DNA from: JBOGFI01 sp050743365
Lineage (GTDB): Bacteria; Actinomycetota; Acidimicrobiia; IMCC26256; JACDBD01
Assembly (NCBI GenBank): GCA_050743365.1
Contig: JBOGFI010000254.1
Span: 7,747 to 71,746 of the forward strand
Direction: 5' to 3'
Length of the DNA: 64,000 bases
The notes under the pieces are model-generated. The model saw only the letters and a program-made list of their open reading frames with translations, searched no databases and was not told where the DNA came from. Made by a program: the position numbers and the translations under genes. Below are positions 1 to 8,351 of the stretch, one piece after another (the stretch's first letter is position 1; every line of letters begins with the position of its first letter).

Positions 1-730
1 GAGGCGCGCTGAAACCTCCCTGGGTGGCGATCACGAGGCACGGTTGGGCGGTCGTGCGGCAGTCGATCCCGCCGGCGGGGGTCGAGACCGCGGCGAACAA
101 CGTCAGCGGCGTCGAGAAGCCACCCTGCTCGTCGGCGATTAGGAAGCGACTCGTGCCCTGCCGACAGCTGTCGAACGCGGCGGCACCCGGCGCGCACTGC
201 AGCACCTGGACGGGACCTTCGGGGCGGAAGCCGTCGCCGTCCACGGTGACGACCTGTCCGTCGACGAGGTCGTGGCTCGGAGCCACCGCCGCGACCGGCG
301 GTGGCAGCAGCCCGGCGTCGGCGTCGAAGGCGAGCGGAACGTGCGTAACCTCAGCGAGCGGCTGGAGGCCGCGGGACGCGACCAGCACACAGCTGCCCGC
401 GGTCCGGCAGTCGACCGAGTCGGTCCGTGCGGTGTCGATCACCGCGGCGAGCGTGAAGGACGCCGTGAACGAGCTGTCGGCGTCGACCCCGTGGAACCTC
501 TCGGTCGACCAGTCGCAGTCGTCGCCGTCGACCGGCGACGTCACACACTGCACCAGGCTCACCGTGCTCTCGGGCACGAACCCGGTGCCGGTCACCCTCA
601 CGAGTTGTCCGTCGACGAGGTCGGTGGCGGGTTCGATGACGACGGCTTCCGTGTCGGCACCCGCGGGAGAGATCGACGATGCCGAGAGTCCCACGGCGAG
701 CACCGAGGCCACCCGCCACAGGGCTCGCAC
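1..730 (-). CDS. Secreted protein with neocarzinostatin-like repeats (C-terminus beyond window)
   Basis: The frame runs from a GTG off the left edge, so the C-terminus is missing (243 codons visible). Residues 1-25 look like a signal peptide (hydrophobic VASVLAVGL core, cleavage after SPAGA). Two repeats of about 115 residues follow, each opening with nearly the same block (DLVDGQLVRVTGTGF near 37, DLVDGQVVTVDGDGF near 154) and each containing Cys pairs (for example DCRTAGSC, DCRTTAQPC). This fits the immunoglobulin-like neocarzinostatin/macromomycin fold, which in many actinobacterial exported proteins carries no known chromophore. The GTG is preferred because GGAGGGGG lies 5 bases upstream, while the upstream ATG at 763 falls inside a TATGCT -10 box. 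Exported; function unknown. Confidence 0.7.
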   Translation of the reverse strand, partial: MRALWRVASVLAVGLSASSISPAGADTEAVVIEPATDLVDGQLVRVTGTGFVPESTVSLVQCVTSPVDGDDCDWSTERFHGVDADSSFTASFTLAAVIDTARTDSVDCRTAGSCVLVASRGLQPLAEVTHVPLAFDADAGLLPPPVAAVAPSHDLVDGQVVTVDGDGFRPEGPVQVLQCAPGAAAFDSCRQGTSRFLIADEQGGFSTPLTLFAAVSTPAGGIDCRTTAQPCLVIATQGGFSAP

Positions 731-758
731 GAGTCCCCCTCCCGACACGATCCGGCGG

Positions 759-764
759 AGCATA
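759..764 (-). promoter_or_regulatory. -10 box (TATGCT) of the neocarzinostatin-like gene
   Basis: TATGCT on the minus strand, followed by a GGAGGGGG ribosome site and the GTG at 730. It matches the TANNNT actinobacterial -10 pattern and excludes the ATG at 763 as a start. Confidence 0.45.
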
Positions 765-826
765 CCTGTGCCTCGACTACGCAGCTGTCACCGGCGGCAT
801 CGGTGCGACGGGATCGGTCACACCGA

Positions 827-1147
827 TCAGGCGGCGAACTCGGACTGCTCGAATCCGCCGAGCTTCCCGAGCCCGCGGAAAAGGTGGCTGGTGCCGTCGG
901 TGGTGGTCAGGATGGCACGGCCCTCGAAGACGCGGTCCTCGTCGTCGCCGCGCGACTCGAGCCGAAGGCGGTACTCGCCCTGCACGAGCCAGCGCTTCTC
1001 GTCGCCGTGCGCCGACACCTCCCAGTCGAACAGGCCGATCTCGGCCTCGCTGGCGTCGTCGCGCCGGACCACGAGGCTGGCCTGACGCACCTGCACGGGC
1101 TGGTCGTCGACGAAGACGCGATCCACCGAGAAGGTCTTCGTGGGCAT
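827..1147 (-). CDS. Hypothetical protein, 106 aa
   Basis: I do not recognise a family. The product is a soluble, acidic 106-residue protein without signal peptide, membrane segment or cysteines. Its strand-like alternation (KTFSVDRVFVDDQPVQVRQ, then RWLVQGEYRLRLESR, then RVFEGRAILTTTDG) suggests a small beta-rich fold. The start ATG lies 6 bases behind a TAGCCT -10 box, so the gene probably has its own leaderless promoter, placed in the last codons of the upstream hydroxylase gene; it need not be part of the Tad operon. The frame is intact and its third-position GC is high, like its neighbours. Confidence 0.6.
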   Translation of the reverse strand: MPTKTFSVDRVFVDDQPVQVRQASLVVRRDDASEAEIGLFDWEVSAHGDEKRWLVQGEYRLRLESRGDDEDRVFEGRAILTTTDGTSHLFRGLGKLGGFEQSEFAA

Positions 1148-1153
1148 GCGCCC

Positions 1154-1159
1154 AGGCTA
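1154..1159 (-). promoter_or_regulatory. -10 box (TAGCCT), leaderless promoter of the 106-aa gene
   Basis: TAGCCT on the minus strand ends 6 bases before the ATG at 1147. It overlaps the 3' end of the upstream coding region. Confidence 0.5.
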
Positions 1160-2011
1160 CGACGGGTCGAGCACTGCCTCGCGCCGGCGGAAGGGGTACC
1201 CGATCTGCCCGACGTAGCCCGACGGCACCGGTTCGGGGGTGCCGTACGCCGCCGGCCACCTTCTCGGAGGGAGGTGGCAGGTGCCGAACAGCACGTCGAA
1301 GACGGGCAGCAGCGGCGCGTAGTTCTTGTTGATCGCGCCCGGCTCGTCGGCGTGGTGCCAGTGATGGAAGTGGGGCGACGCGATGATCCACCGCAGCGGG
1401 CCGAAACGGACCCGCATGTTGGCGTGCTCGAGGAACGACCAGAAGTAGTAGACGACGAGGTAGATCGCCACCCATGTCGCGGAGAAGCCCAATGCGAAGA
1501 CCGGGATGATGAACAGCTTGCGGATCGCTCCGTCCACTGGGTGGGTCCGTTGCGTGGAGAGCCAGTCGAGCTGCGGACTGCTGTGGTGCACCGCGTGGAA
1601 CCGCCAGAGGAACGGCACCTCGTGCTCGATCCGGTGCGACCAGTACATGCCGAGCTCGCTCAACAAGAACGTCCCGACGAGCTGCACGAGAGCGGGCTGG
1701 GCGGCGATGGTCACGCGCAGGCCCGACGGCACGGCCCCACGCAGCATCGTACCGACCGTCGCGAAGAGGACGGCGACGAGCAACGCGCCCGGAAGCACGT
1801 TCAGGAAGAAGTGGGCGGCGTCACACGCCCATCCCGCGCGAAAGATGCGCTGAGGTCGCAGCGCGAACCGGCTCTCGAGCAGGCCGAACAACGGGAACAG
1901 CACGACGAAGCTCACCGCAACGTCTGGGTAGCGGATCATGACCGGCACGGCCAGCCCGGCAGCGGCCAGCGCGACCACCACCCGGCTCTTGCGACGGCGC
2001 GACTGGTTCAC
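1157..2011 (-). CDS. Sterol desaturase / fatty acid hydroxylase family membrane protein
   Basis: A 284-aa integral membrane di-iron oxygenase-type protein. The eight-histidine signature is present: HRIEH (HX3H), HAVHH (HX2HH) and, near the C-terminus, a cluster HFHHWHH followed by NKNYAPLLPVFDVLFGT, typical of the FA_hydroxylase family. Four or more hydrophobic segments are visible (RKSRVVVALAAAGLAVPVMI, SFVVLFPLFGLL, AALLVAVLF-like stretches, LGFSATWVAIYLVVYYFW). Family members hydroxylate or desaturate lipids, sterols or carotenoids; the substrate here cannot be read from sequence. The GTG start lies 14 bases after the tadC stop, so the gene is probably read with the Tad operon. Open frame continues upstream inside tadC, but that part is Arg/Pro-rich shadow. 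Confidence 0.85.
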   Translation of the reverse strand: MNQSRRRKSRVVVALAAAGLAVPVMIRYPDVAVSFVVLFPLFGLLESRFALRPQRIFRAGWACDAAHFFLNVLPGALLVAVLFATVGTMLRGAVPSGLRVTIAAQPALVQLVGTFLLSELGMYWSHRIEHEVPFLWRFHAVHHSSPQLDWLSTQRTHPVDGAIRKLFIIPVFALGFSATWVAIYLVVYYFWSFLEHANMRVRFGPLRWIIASPHFHHWHHADEPGAINKNYAPLLPVFDVLFGTCHLPPRRWPAAYGTPEPVPSGYVGQIGYPFRRREAVLDPS

Positions 2012-2025
2012 CGCTTCGCGCCTAG

Positions 2026-2940
2026 TCAGCCGCCGAAGCCCGTTTCGGAGATCCTGATCGCGGCCGGGCCCATCAGCACGATGAACAGGGCCGGCAGGAT
2101 GCAGAGCACGAGCGGCATCACGATCTTCACCGGGACCTTCATCGCCTGCTCCTCGGCGGCCTGCTTGCGCTTCTCGCGCAGCTCGCCCGACTGCACCCGC
2201 AGGATGCGGGCGATGGGCACGCCGTACTTCTCGGCCTGCACGACCGCGTGGACGAAGGTGCGGAGGTCGGGCACGTCGGTGCGCTCGACGAGGTGCTTGA
2301 GGGCGGTGGCGCGCGGAACGCCGAGCTGCACGTCCTGGAGCGTGCGTGAGAGCTCGTCGGCCAGCGGGCCCGCGCGGCTGCGGGAGGCGCGCGCCATAGC
2401 GGGCTCGAAGGCGAGGCCGGCCTCGACGCTGATCGTGATCTGGTCGAGCGTGTCGGCCAGCTCCTTGCGGAGGATCTCCTGGCGGGAGGTCGCCTTGTGG
2501 TAAAGGAGGAAGTCGGGGGCGAAGTAGCCAACCGCCACGATCATCAGCGCGAGCAGCAAGGACGTCGCCGAGGGGACCGTCACCAGCCGCACCAGCCCGA
2601 GGAACGCGCCCACCGAGCCCAGCACCACCTTGAGCGCGAGCACCCGCTCGATCGGCCATTCCGCCCCGGCGCCGGCCAGGTCGATCCGCCGCTCGAGGCT
2701 CGTGACCAGGCCGGCCGGCGTGAGACGGCGGGCCCGCCGGGCCAAGGCCTCCGCGCCCGGGCGCACCACGCGCTCACGCGCCGAGCGCTGGAGCACGAGC
2801 TGGCGCAGGTCGGTCATCGCCTCCTCGGGCTTCAGCTTGGTCTTGACCTTCTTGGGCCGCGCCCGGCGGGCGCCGGCGATCGACCACACGAGCAGCGGTA
2901 CCGACGTCGCCACTGCTCCCGATGCGAGAACGACTTCCAT
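2026..2940 (-). CDS. tadC: Tad pilus inner-membrane platform protein TadC
   Basis: A 304-aa type II secretion system F-family protein, one of the two membrane platform proteins on which the TadA ATPase acts during Flp pilus assembly. Membrane segments lie near residues 3-20, about 100-135 (KVVLGSVGAFLGLVRLV, LLLALMIVAVGYFAPDFLL) and at the C-terminus (VKIVMPLVLCILPALFIVLMG). The cytoplasmic T2SSF helical domain (ELADTLDQITISVEAGLAFEPAM... GVPIARILRVQSGELREKRKQ) lies between them. It starts 3 bases after the stop of the VWA-TadB gene, in the usual tadB-tadC order. Confidence 0.88.
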   Translation of the reverse strand: MEVVLASGAVATSVPLLVWSIAGARRARPKKVKTKLKPEEAMTDLRQLVLQRSARERVVRPGAEALARRARRLTPAGLVTSLERRIDLAGAGAEWPIERVLALKVVLGSVGAFLGLVRLVTVPSATSLLLALMIVAVGYFAPDFLLYHKATSRQEILRKELADTLDQITISVEAGLAFEPAMARASRSRAGPLADELSRTLQDVQLGVPRATALKHLVERTDVPDLRTFVHAVVQAEKYGVPIARILRVQSGELREKRKQAAEEQAMKVPVKIVMPLVLCILPALFIVLMGPAAIRISETGFGG

Positions 2941-2943
2941 GAC

Positions 2944-4854
2944 CTAGAACTCCAGCTTCACGATCTTCTTGAGCCAGAGCCCGCCGCCGAGAAGCAGCAG
3001 GGCCCCGAAGCCGAGCATGATGCGACCGATGGTGGATCCGGTCATCTCCGCCATGTACTCGGGGTTCATGAAGTTGATGACCAGGAACATGGCGAACGGG
3101 AGGCCGAACAGGATGGCGGCCGAGAGGCGGCCCTCGGCGCTCAGCGCCCTGATCTGCCGGCGGAGGCGGTCGCGGTCACGGATCGTCGCCGCCACCGTGT
3201 CGAGGACCTCGGTGAGGTCGCCGCCGACCTCACGGTGGATGTCGATCGCCTGCACGACCCACTCGAAGTCCTCGTTCCCCATCCGACGGGCGAGGGAATG
3301 GAGCGACTCCGAGACGTTGCGCCCCAGCCGGGTCTCGATGACCACCCGGCCGAACTCCTCCGCGGTCGGGGAGTCCGCCTCGCGGGCAACCGCGTCGAGC
3401 GCCTGGAGCATGCCGTAGCCGGCGCGCAGGCTGCCCGAGAGCAGCTGGAGGGTGTCGCCGAGCTGTGAGCCGAACTTCGACCGCCGGCGCTCGGCGAGAA
3501 CCGACACGCTGAACCGGAAGCCGAGGAGCACGAGCACGCCGAGGACGGCACCGATGATCGGGCCCGCCACCAGCATGGCGATGACGAATGACACGAACGA
3601 GCTGGTGATCGCGAGCACGATGAACTCGCCCGGGCGCACGGCCATCCCTGCGTACTCGAGCGCGTCGGTCAGCGCCCGCCGCCGCCCCCGCTGCTCGAGT
3701 GACCGCTCGGCGAGCTGCGTGGCCCGGTTGGTGAGCTCGCTCAGCTGGCCTCGGTGCCAGCCCTTCTGGAGGATGCGCGTTCGCTCGGCCTTCCGCCGCT
3801 TGCGCGGCGCCATCAGGATCAGGCCGGCGACGAGCAGCGCCGTGAACATCGACACCAGGCCGACGGGCAGCGCCCAGTCGCCGCCGGGCGCCTCCACGAT
3901 CGTGGGCCTGGCGGCGGCGACCGCCTCGGGGTCGGGCCCCGTCGGCGCCGCCGGGAGCTCGATCACCCGCTGGATGCCCGCGGCGACGTCACCCTCACGG
4001 AGATCGATCTCGAGCTCCGAGGGGCGACCCTTGCCCTCGGCGTCGAACGTGAGCTGGTACTGGTTGACGAGCAGCGTCGCGATCGAGTCGTACACACCTT
4101 GCAGGGCGTTCTCGTCGGCGGCCTCGATGACCTGGCCGTTGGCGGCCTCGGCCATGGTCTCCAGCGCAGCGGGGTCACTGTCGCCGGTCTGCACGTTCAC
4201 CGCGTACAGCGCGACACCGGAGGCCGCGAGGCTGGAACTCGCACTATCCAGGGAACTCGCGCTCCTGGTGTCAGCGCCGTTGGACAGCAAGATGATGACT
4301 CGCTGGGCGTCCGGCGAGAACTGCTCGAGCGCGGTGTTCAGCCCGTCGTAGAGCGCAGTCTCACCCTGCTCTTCGAGCGCGTCGATAGCGGCGGCGGCGG
4401 CATCGACGTCTGTCGTCAGGGGCTGGGCCACGTACGGGGCGTCGCCGAAGCCGAGCACCGCGACTTCCGTCTTGGCCGTCATGCGGTCGAGGAAATCCCT
4501 TGCGGCGACCTTGGAGGCGTCGAGGGAGGACGGGAATCCCTCGGGAAGCGACCCCACGAGTGCGCCCGCGGACGTATCGATGACGATCGCGATCTCGATC
4601 TGGCTCCCCTCGACCCTCTCGACGCTCGTCCTGCGCTTCTCGCCGTCCTGGCGCACCTCGAACGACTTCGCGTCGAGCTCGAGCTCGGCGAGCTCACCGG
4701 TGGGGGCAACCGTCACCGTCATTTCCGGGAAGTTGCGCTTGTCGATCGAGACGAACTCGAGCCCTTCGGTCTCCTGGGCGCCTGCGGTCCCGGCGAGCGC
4801 GGTGGCGAGCGCGAGGGCGCCGGCGAGGCCCGCGGTGAGCGGCCGGCGGATCAC
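2944..4854 (-). CDS. tadB: VWA domain-TadB fusion (Tad pilus platform protein with extracytoplasmic von Willebrand A domain)
   Basis: A 636-aa two-part protein. The N-terminus has a signal peptide (LTAGLAGALALATALAGTAGA, about residues 5-26). A von Willebrand factor A domain follows (about 85-260: IEIAIVIDTSAGALVG, TEVAVLGFGD, TALYDGLNTAL, RVIILLSNGADT), with an imperfect MIDAS (DTSAG instead of DxSxS). A membrane anchor near 317-338 (LPVGLVSMFTALLVAGLILM) leads into a complete TadB: paired helices near 400-445, a T2SSF domain (FGSQLGDTLQLLSGSLRAGYGMLQAL) and C-terminal membrane segments. Standard TadB is about 300 aa and lacks the VWA part. The GTG start overlaps the tadA stop as GTGA, indicating translational coupling. 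TadB role is well supported; the VWA role (adhesin or assembly sensor) is inference. Confidence 0.85.
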   Translation of the reverse strand: MIRRPLTAGLAGALALATALAGTAGAQETEGLEFVSIDKRNFPEMTVTVAPTGELAELELDAKSFEVRQDGEKRRTSVERVEGSQIEIAIVIDTSAGALVGSLPEGFPSSLDASKVAARDFLDRMTAKTEVAVLGFGDAPYVAQPLTTDVDAAAAAIDALEEQGETALYDGLNTALEQFSPDAQRVIILLSNGADTRSASSLDSASSSLAASGVALYAVNVQTGDSDPAALETMAEAANGQVIEAADENALQGVYDSIATLLVNQYQLTFDAEGKGRPSELEIDLREGDVAAGIQRVIELPAAPTGPDPEAVAAARPTIVEAPGGDWALPVGLVSMFTALLVAGLILMAPRKRRKAERTRILQKGWHRGQLSELTNRATQLAERSLEQRGRRRALTDALEYAGMAVRPGEFIVLAITSSFVSFVIAMLVAGPIIGAVLGVLVLLGFRFSVSVLAERRRSKFGSQLGDTLQLLSGSLRAGYGMLQALDAVAREADSPTAEEFGRVVIETRLGRNVSESLHSLARRMGNEDFEWVVQAIDIHREVGGDLTEVLDTVAATIRDRDRLRRQIRALSAEGRLSAAILFGLPFAMFLVINFMNPEYMAEMTGSTIGRIMLGFGALLLLGGGLWLKKIVKLEF

Positions 4855-6284
4855 TGGACCAACCCGCCCGCCTGCCACCCGGTCGGATCGAACCCGAAGA
4901 GCGACGCCTCGAGCCGGATGCCGGCGTCGTTCAGCTTCTCCTCGAACTTCGGCCGCATGCCCGTCGCGTGGATCGTGTTGGCGAACTTGCCGTCGGCGTC
5001 CATGCCGGCGCTCCAGTCGAACAGGAAGAGCTCGGTGAGGGTGATGATGTCGCCCTCCATCCCGTCGACCTCGACGATGTGGGTGATGCGGCGGGTGCCG
5101 TCACGAAGGCGCGAGGTGTGGACGATGAGGTCGACGGCCGAGGCGACCTGCTCCCGGATGGCGCGGACGGGCAGCTCGAACCCGGCCATCAGCACCATGG
5201 TCTCGAGGCGGGCGAGCGCGTCACGCGGGGTGTTGGCGTGCAGCGTCGACAGCGAGCCCTCGTGGCCGGTGTTCATGGCCTGGAGCATGTCGAGCGCCTC
5301 GCCGCTGCGGACCTCGCCGACGATGATGCGGTCGGGTCGCATGCGCAGGGAGTTGCGCACCAGGTCGCGGATCGTGACCGTGCCCTTGCCCTCGATGTTG
5401 GGCGGGCGAGCCTCGAGCCTGACGACGTGGTCCTGGTGGAGCCGGAGCTCGACCGCGTCCTCGATGGTCACGATGCGCTCGTCGTTGGGGATGCACGACG
5501 ACAAGACGTTGAGGAGGGTGGTCTTGCCGGAGCCGGTCCCGCCGGTGACGAGGGTGTTGAGCTTCCCGGACACACATGCGGCCAGGAAGTCGGAGATCTG
5601 GGGGGTCAGCGTGCGGAAGGCGACGAGGTTGTCGATCGTGTACCCGCCCGACGCGAACTTGCGGATCGTGAGCGCAGGACCGTCGACCGCGAGGGGCGGG
5701 ATGATCGCGTTCACGCGGGAGCCGTCCGGCAGGCGGGCGTCGACCATGGGCGACGACTCGTCGATGCGGCGTCCGACCTTCGACACGATGCGCTCGATCA
5801 CGCGCCGGAGGTGCTCGTCAGAGGCGAAGCGGGCGTCGGTCTCCCTCAGCTTGCCCTCGCGCTCGATAAAGATCGGCTCGAGGCTGTTGACCATCACCTC
5901 CGTCACCGAAGGGTCGGTGAGGAACCGCTCCATCGGACCGTAACCGAGCACGTCGTCGCTCACGACCGCCACCAGGTGCCGGCGCTCGTCCGCCTTGAGC
6001 GGGAGCTGCTCCTCCTCGAGGAACGCGTTGAGCTCGCGCCGGACGAGCTCACGGAGCTGCTCGTCGGTGAGCGAGGGGTCGTAGAGCCGGGCGCCCAGGC
6101 GCTTGAACAGCGCGTCCTGGGCCCGCAGCTTGAGGCTGTCGAGGGGGTCGTTGGGCTCGGACGGCTCCGGGGGAGTCTCGGCCGAGTGCGCGTTGGAGTC
6201 GGGGCCGCCCGGCGACCACGCGACGCCGCCGCCGTCGGCGGGCCGGCGGGGCTCGACTTCCTTGAGGCGGTCGCTCAGCTTCAT
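4851..6284 (-). CDS. tadA: Tad pilus assembly ATPase TadA (CpaF family)
   Basis: A 477-aa secretion ATPase that powers Flp pilus extension and possibly retraction. Visible motifs: Walker A VTGGTGSGKTTLLNVL, an arginine-rich loop (RLEARPPN), Walker B-type RIIVGEVRSGEALDMLQAMN and the His box GHEGSLSTLHANTP, all typical of the CpaF/TadA subgroup of type II/IV secretion ATPases. The N-terminal domain (YDPSLTDEQLRELVRRELNAF, VLGYGPMERFLTDPSVTEVMVN) is also characteristic. The ATG overlaps the tadZ stop (ATGA) and has GGAGG about 10 bases upstream; longer in-frame extensions lie inside tadZ and are discarded. Confidence 0.93.
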   Translation of the reverse strand: MKLSDRLKEVEPRRPADGGGVAWSPGGPDSNAHSAETPPEPSEPNDPLDSLKLRAQDALFKRLGARLYDPSLTDEQLRELVRRELNAFLEEEQLPLKADERRHLVAVVSDDVLGYGPMERFLTDPSVTEVMVNSLEPIFIEREGKLRETDARFASDEHLRRVIERIVSKVGRRIDESSPMVDARLPDGSRVNAIIPPLAVDGPALTIRKFASGGYTIDNLVAFRTLTPQISDFLAACVSGKLNTLVTGGTGSGKTTLLNVLSSCIPNDERIVTIEDAVELRLHQDHVVRLEARPPNIEGKGTVTIRDLVRNSLRMRPDRIIVGEVRSGEALDMLQAMNTGHEGSLSTLHANTPRDALARLETMVLMAGFELPVRAIREQVASAVDLIVHTSRLRDGTRRITHIVEVDGMEGDIITLTELFLFDWSAGMDADGKFANTIHATGMRPKFEEKLNDAGIRLEASLFGFDPTGWQAGGLVQ

Positions 6285-7495
6285 CTCGAGGCTTTCCTCC
6301 GACGGCGGATGCTGCCGCTCCCGCCTGCGTTCGCCTGGCGGACCGCACCGGCCGGCGCGAACCGCTGCACCAGCTCGCCCATGGCCCGGCCCGCGGGAGA
6401 GCCCGCGTCGGACTCGAGGATCGGGGTGCCGCTGTTCAACGACAGCCACATCGCCTGGGAGCTGGGCACGCTTACGTCGATCTTCATGCCGAGCGTCGAC
6501 TCGATGTCGGTCGCGCTCAGCCCCACCCGAGCGTCGGCACGGTTCAGCACGAAATGCCGGCCCTGGTTGCTCATCCCGATGATGTCGAGCGCCTCGAGCG
6601 CCTTGCGCACACCCCGGACGCACGGGACGTCGGTCGTGCACACCATGATGAGGTCGGTGGCGAGCTCCATGGCCGCCAGCGCGTGGGCGTCGATGCCCGC
6701 CGAGGTGTCGATCACCACGTACTTGAACTCCGTCGCCAGCGGCGTGACCACCTGGGCCAGGTGGTCGGGGTCGAGGTCGTCGGCCTGAGCCAGCGACTCG
6801 GGCGCGCACAGCGCGAACAGCTCCGCCGGGTGCGGCGTGAGCAGGACCTTGAGGGTCGTCGTGTCGAGCATCCCCGGCCGGGCGGTGTCGGCGATGGTGT
6901 GCTCGGGGGTGAGCCGGAGCGCGCTGGCCACGTCGCCGAACTGGAGGTCGAGGTCGATCAGCACAACCTGGTTGGCGGCGACCTGCGCGAGCCCCACCGC
7001 CAGGTTGGTGGCGACGGTGGTCTTGCCCGACCCGCCCTTGGGCGAGAGGATCGCGATGACCCGCCTCGTCGGCTCGCGCTTCTCCGCCTCGCCGACGAGC
7101 CTCCCGCGGCGAGTTGCCGCGGTCTCCAGAGCGCGATCGAGCGACGCGCGGAGGTCGGCGTCGGGCGCGTCGGGAGCGACGACGTCGCGCACGCCGGCGC
7201 GCACGGCCTGGGCCCAGAGGTCCCCGGTCGCGTCGGCCACGATGACCACGACGATGTCGGGCCGCTCGCGGTCGAACGCGCGTGCAAGGTCGAGGGCAGA
7301 TTCGACGTGGATGCCGGGCCCGATGGCCACGACCTCGGCACCGGTATTCGACAGCTCCTCGACGACCTGCGACGGGTTGCCCTTGAGCAGGTCGTCGCGC
7401 CAGTGCCGCAGGTCGGCGGCGACGGAGTCGCCGAACGCGCGCCGGACCTGCGCTTCGAAGCCCTCGGAAGGCGTGGCGAGGACGATGCGGCTCAT
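6281..7495 (-). CDS. tadZ: Tad pilus localisation ATPase TadZ/CpaE
   Basis: A 404-aa protein of the TadZ/CpaE type: an atypical receiver-like N-terminal domain (about 1-120, with DIVVVIVADATGDLWAQAVRAGV and VVAPDAPDADL) followed by a MinD/ParA-type ATPase. The deviant Walker A is SPKGGSGKTTVATNLA, followed by VVLIDLDLQFGDVA and VIDTSAGID. In Tad systems the protein places the pilus machine at its cell site. The start ATG overlaps the cpaB stop (ATGA), and the gene in turn overlaps tadA, so cpaB-tadZ-tadA-tadB form one tightly coupled block. The C-terminus is a basic tail (SIRRRRKASR). Confidence 0.92.
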   Translation of the reverse strand: MSRIVLATPSEGFEAQVRRAFGDSVAADLRHWRDDLLKGNPSQVVEELSNTGAEVVAIGPGIHVESALDLARAFDRERPDIVVVIVADATGDLWAQAVRAGVRDVVAPDAPDADLRASLDRALETAATRRGRLVGEAEKREPTRRVIAILSPKGGSGKTTVATNLAVGLAQVAANQVVLIDLDLQFGDVASALRLTPEHTIADTARPGMLDTTTLKVLLTPHPAELFALCAPESLAQADDLDPDHLAQVVTPLATEFKYVVIDTSAGIDAHALAAMELATDLIMVCTTDVPCVRGVRKALEALDIIGMSNQGRHFVLNRADARVGLSATDIESTLGMKIDVSVPSSQAMWLSLNSGTPILESDAGSPAGRAMGELVQRFAPAGAVRQANAGGSGSIRRRRKASR

Positions 7496-8250
7496 GAGTA
7501 GACGTTCTCGAGGACGACGGTCTTCGTGCCCGCCTCGTCGGCGTCCTTGGGCTCGGCGACCAGCCAGATGTGGCCGAACTCGGCGACGAACACGGTCCGT
7601 TCCACGTCCGGCGCGCTCAGCGCCAGGCTGATCAGGAATCGACCCGAGGGGGCCTGGCCCGCCCGGTCGCCCTCGGCCTCGGCGCCTTGGTCGCCGCCCG
7701 ACCCTGGGCTCGTCTCGACCTGCACGTTGGTGACCCGCACCTTGTGCAGCAGCACGTGGGTCTGGTTGGGGCTCTTGGTCCCATCGGGGCTGTCGAACGG
7801 GTCGAACGAGGACACGACGCCGACGAGGTCGCCGGGCTTGATGACCCCGCCCATCGCGCGCTCGGGCTCGAGCGCAACGGTGGCCTGGAGGAGGTTCTCG
7901 CCCTCCTGGGCGCCGGGAGCGCCGCTACCGGTCCCCTCGACGAAGCGCGCCTTGACGACCTGCTCGTTGGGGAGGAGGTCGGTCTCGGCGACGCGGTCGC
8001 CGAGCTGGCGGAGGCTGGTGATCGCGCCCTCGGCGCGCACCTTCTGGGGGATCCGCTCGAACTCGACCTTGCCCTCGAGCTCGTCGGCCGGGGTCCCGGC
8101 GTCGATGGGCTCCGCGGCCACGAGCACCTTCACCGTCCTCTCGCCGGCGAGGGCGCGGTCCTCGGCGCCCTTCACGTAGCTCACGAGCACGACGGTGCCG
8201 AGCAGGGCCAGCACGACGGCGCCGACGATGCCGATCATTCTGCGCTTCAC
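7492..8250 (-). CDS. cpaB: Flp pilus assembly protein CpaB/RcpC
   Basis: A 252-aa membrane-anchored protein with one N-terminal transmembrane helix (MIGIVGAVVLALLGTVVLVSYV) and an SAF-like domain (VLVAAEPIDAGTPADEL), then the RcpC/CpaB region (GVIKPGDLVGVVSSFD, LSAPDVERTVFVAEFGHIWLV). CpaB/RcpC proteins act outside the membrane in Tad pilus assembly. The GTG is chosen because GGAGGAAGA lies 7 bases upstream; an ATG four codons later would remove the basic residues before the helix. A gap of 101 bases separates it from the tadG-like gene; I see no gene there. Confidence 0.87.
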   Translation of the reverse strand: MKRRMIGIVGAVVLALLGTVVLVSYVKGAEDRALAGERTVKVLVAAEPIDAGTPADELEGKVEFERIPQKVRAEGAITSLRQLGDRVAETDLLPNEQVVKARFVEGTGSGAPGAQEGENLLQATVALEPERAMGGVIKPGDLVGVVSSFDPFDSPDGTKSPNQTHVLLHKVRVTNVQVETSPGSGGDQGAEAEGDRAGQAPSGRFLISLALSAPDVERTVFVAEFGHIWLVAEPKDADEAGTKTVVLENVYS

Positions 8251-8351
8251 GGTCTCTTCCTCCCGTCGCCGGTGCGGCGGCTCGTTCTCCCATCGGCCGC
8301 CGCCGGCTGCTCCTGAAGGGCGAACTCGCGATCCGCGCCGCCCGACTGCTC

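Noticed and set aside
272..2503. A 743-codon open frame on the plus strand
   Set aside because: Antisense to four better-supported minus-strand genes; His/Arg/Glu-rich shadow.
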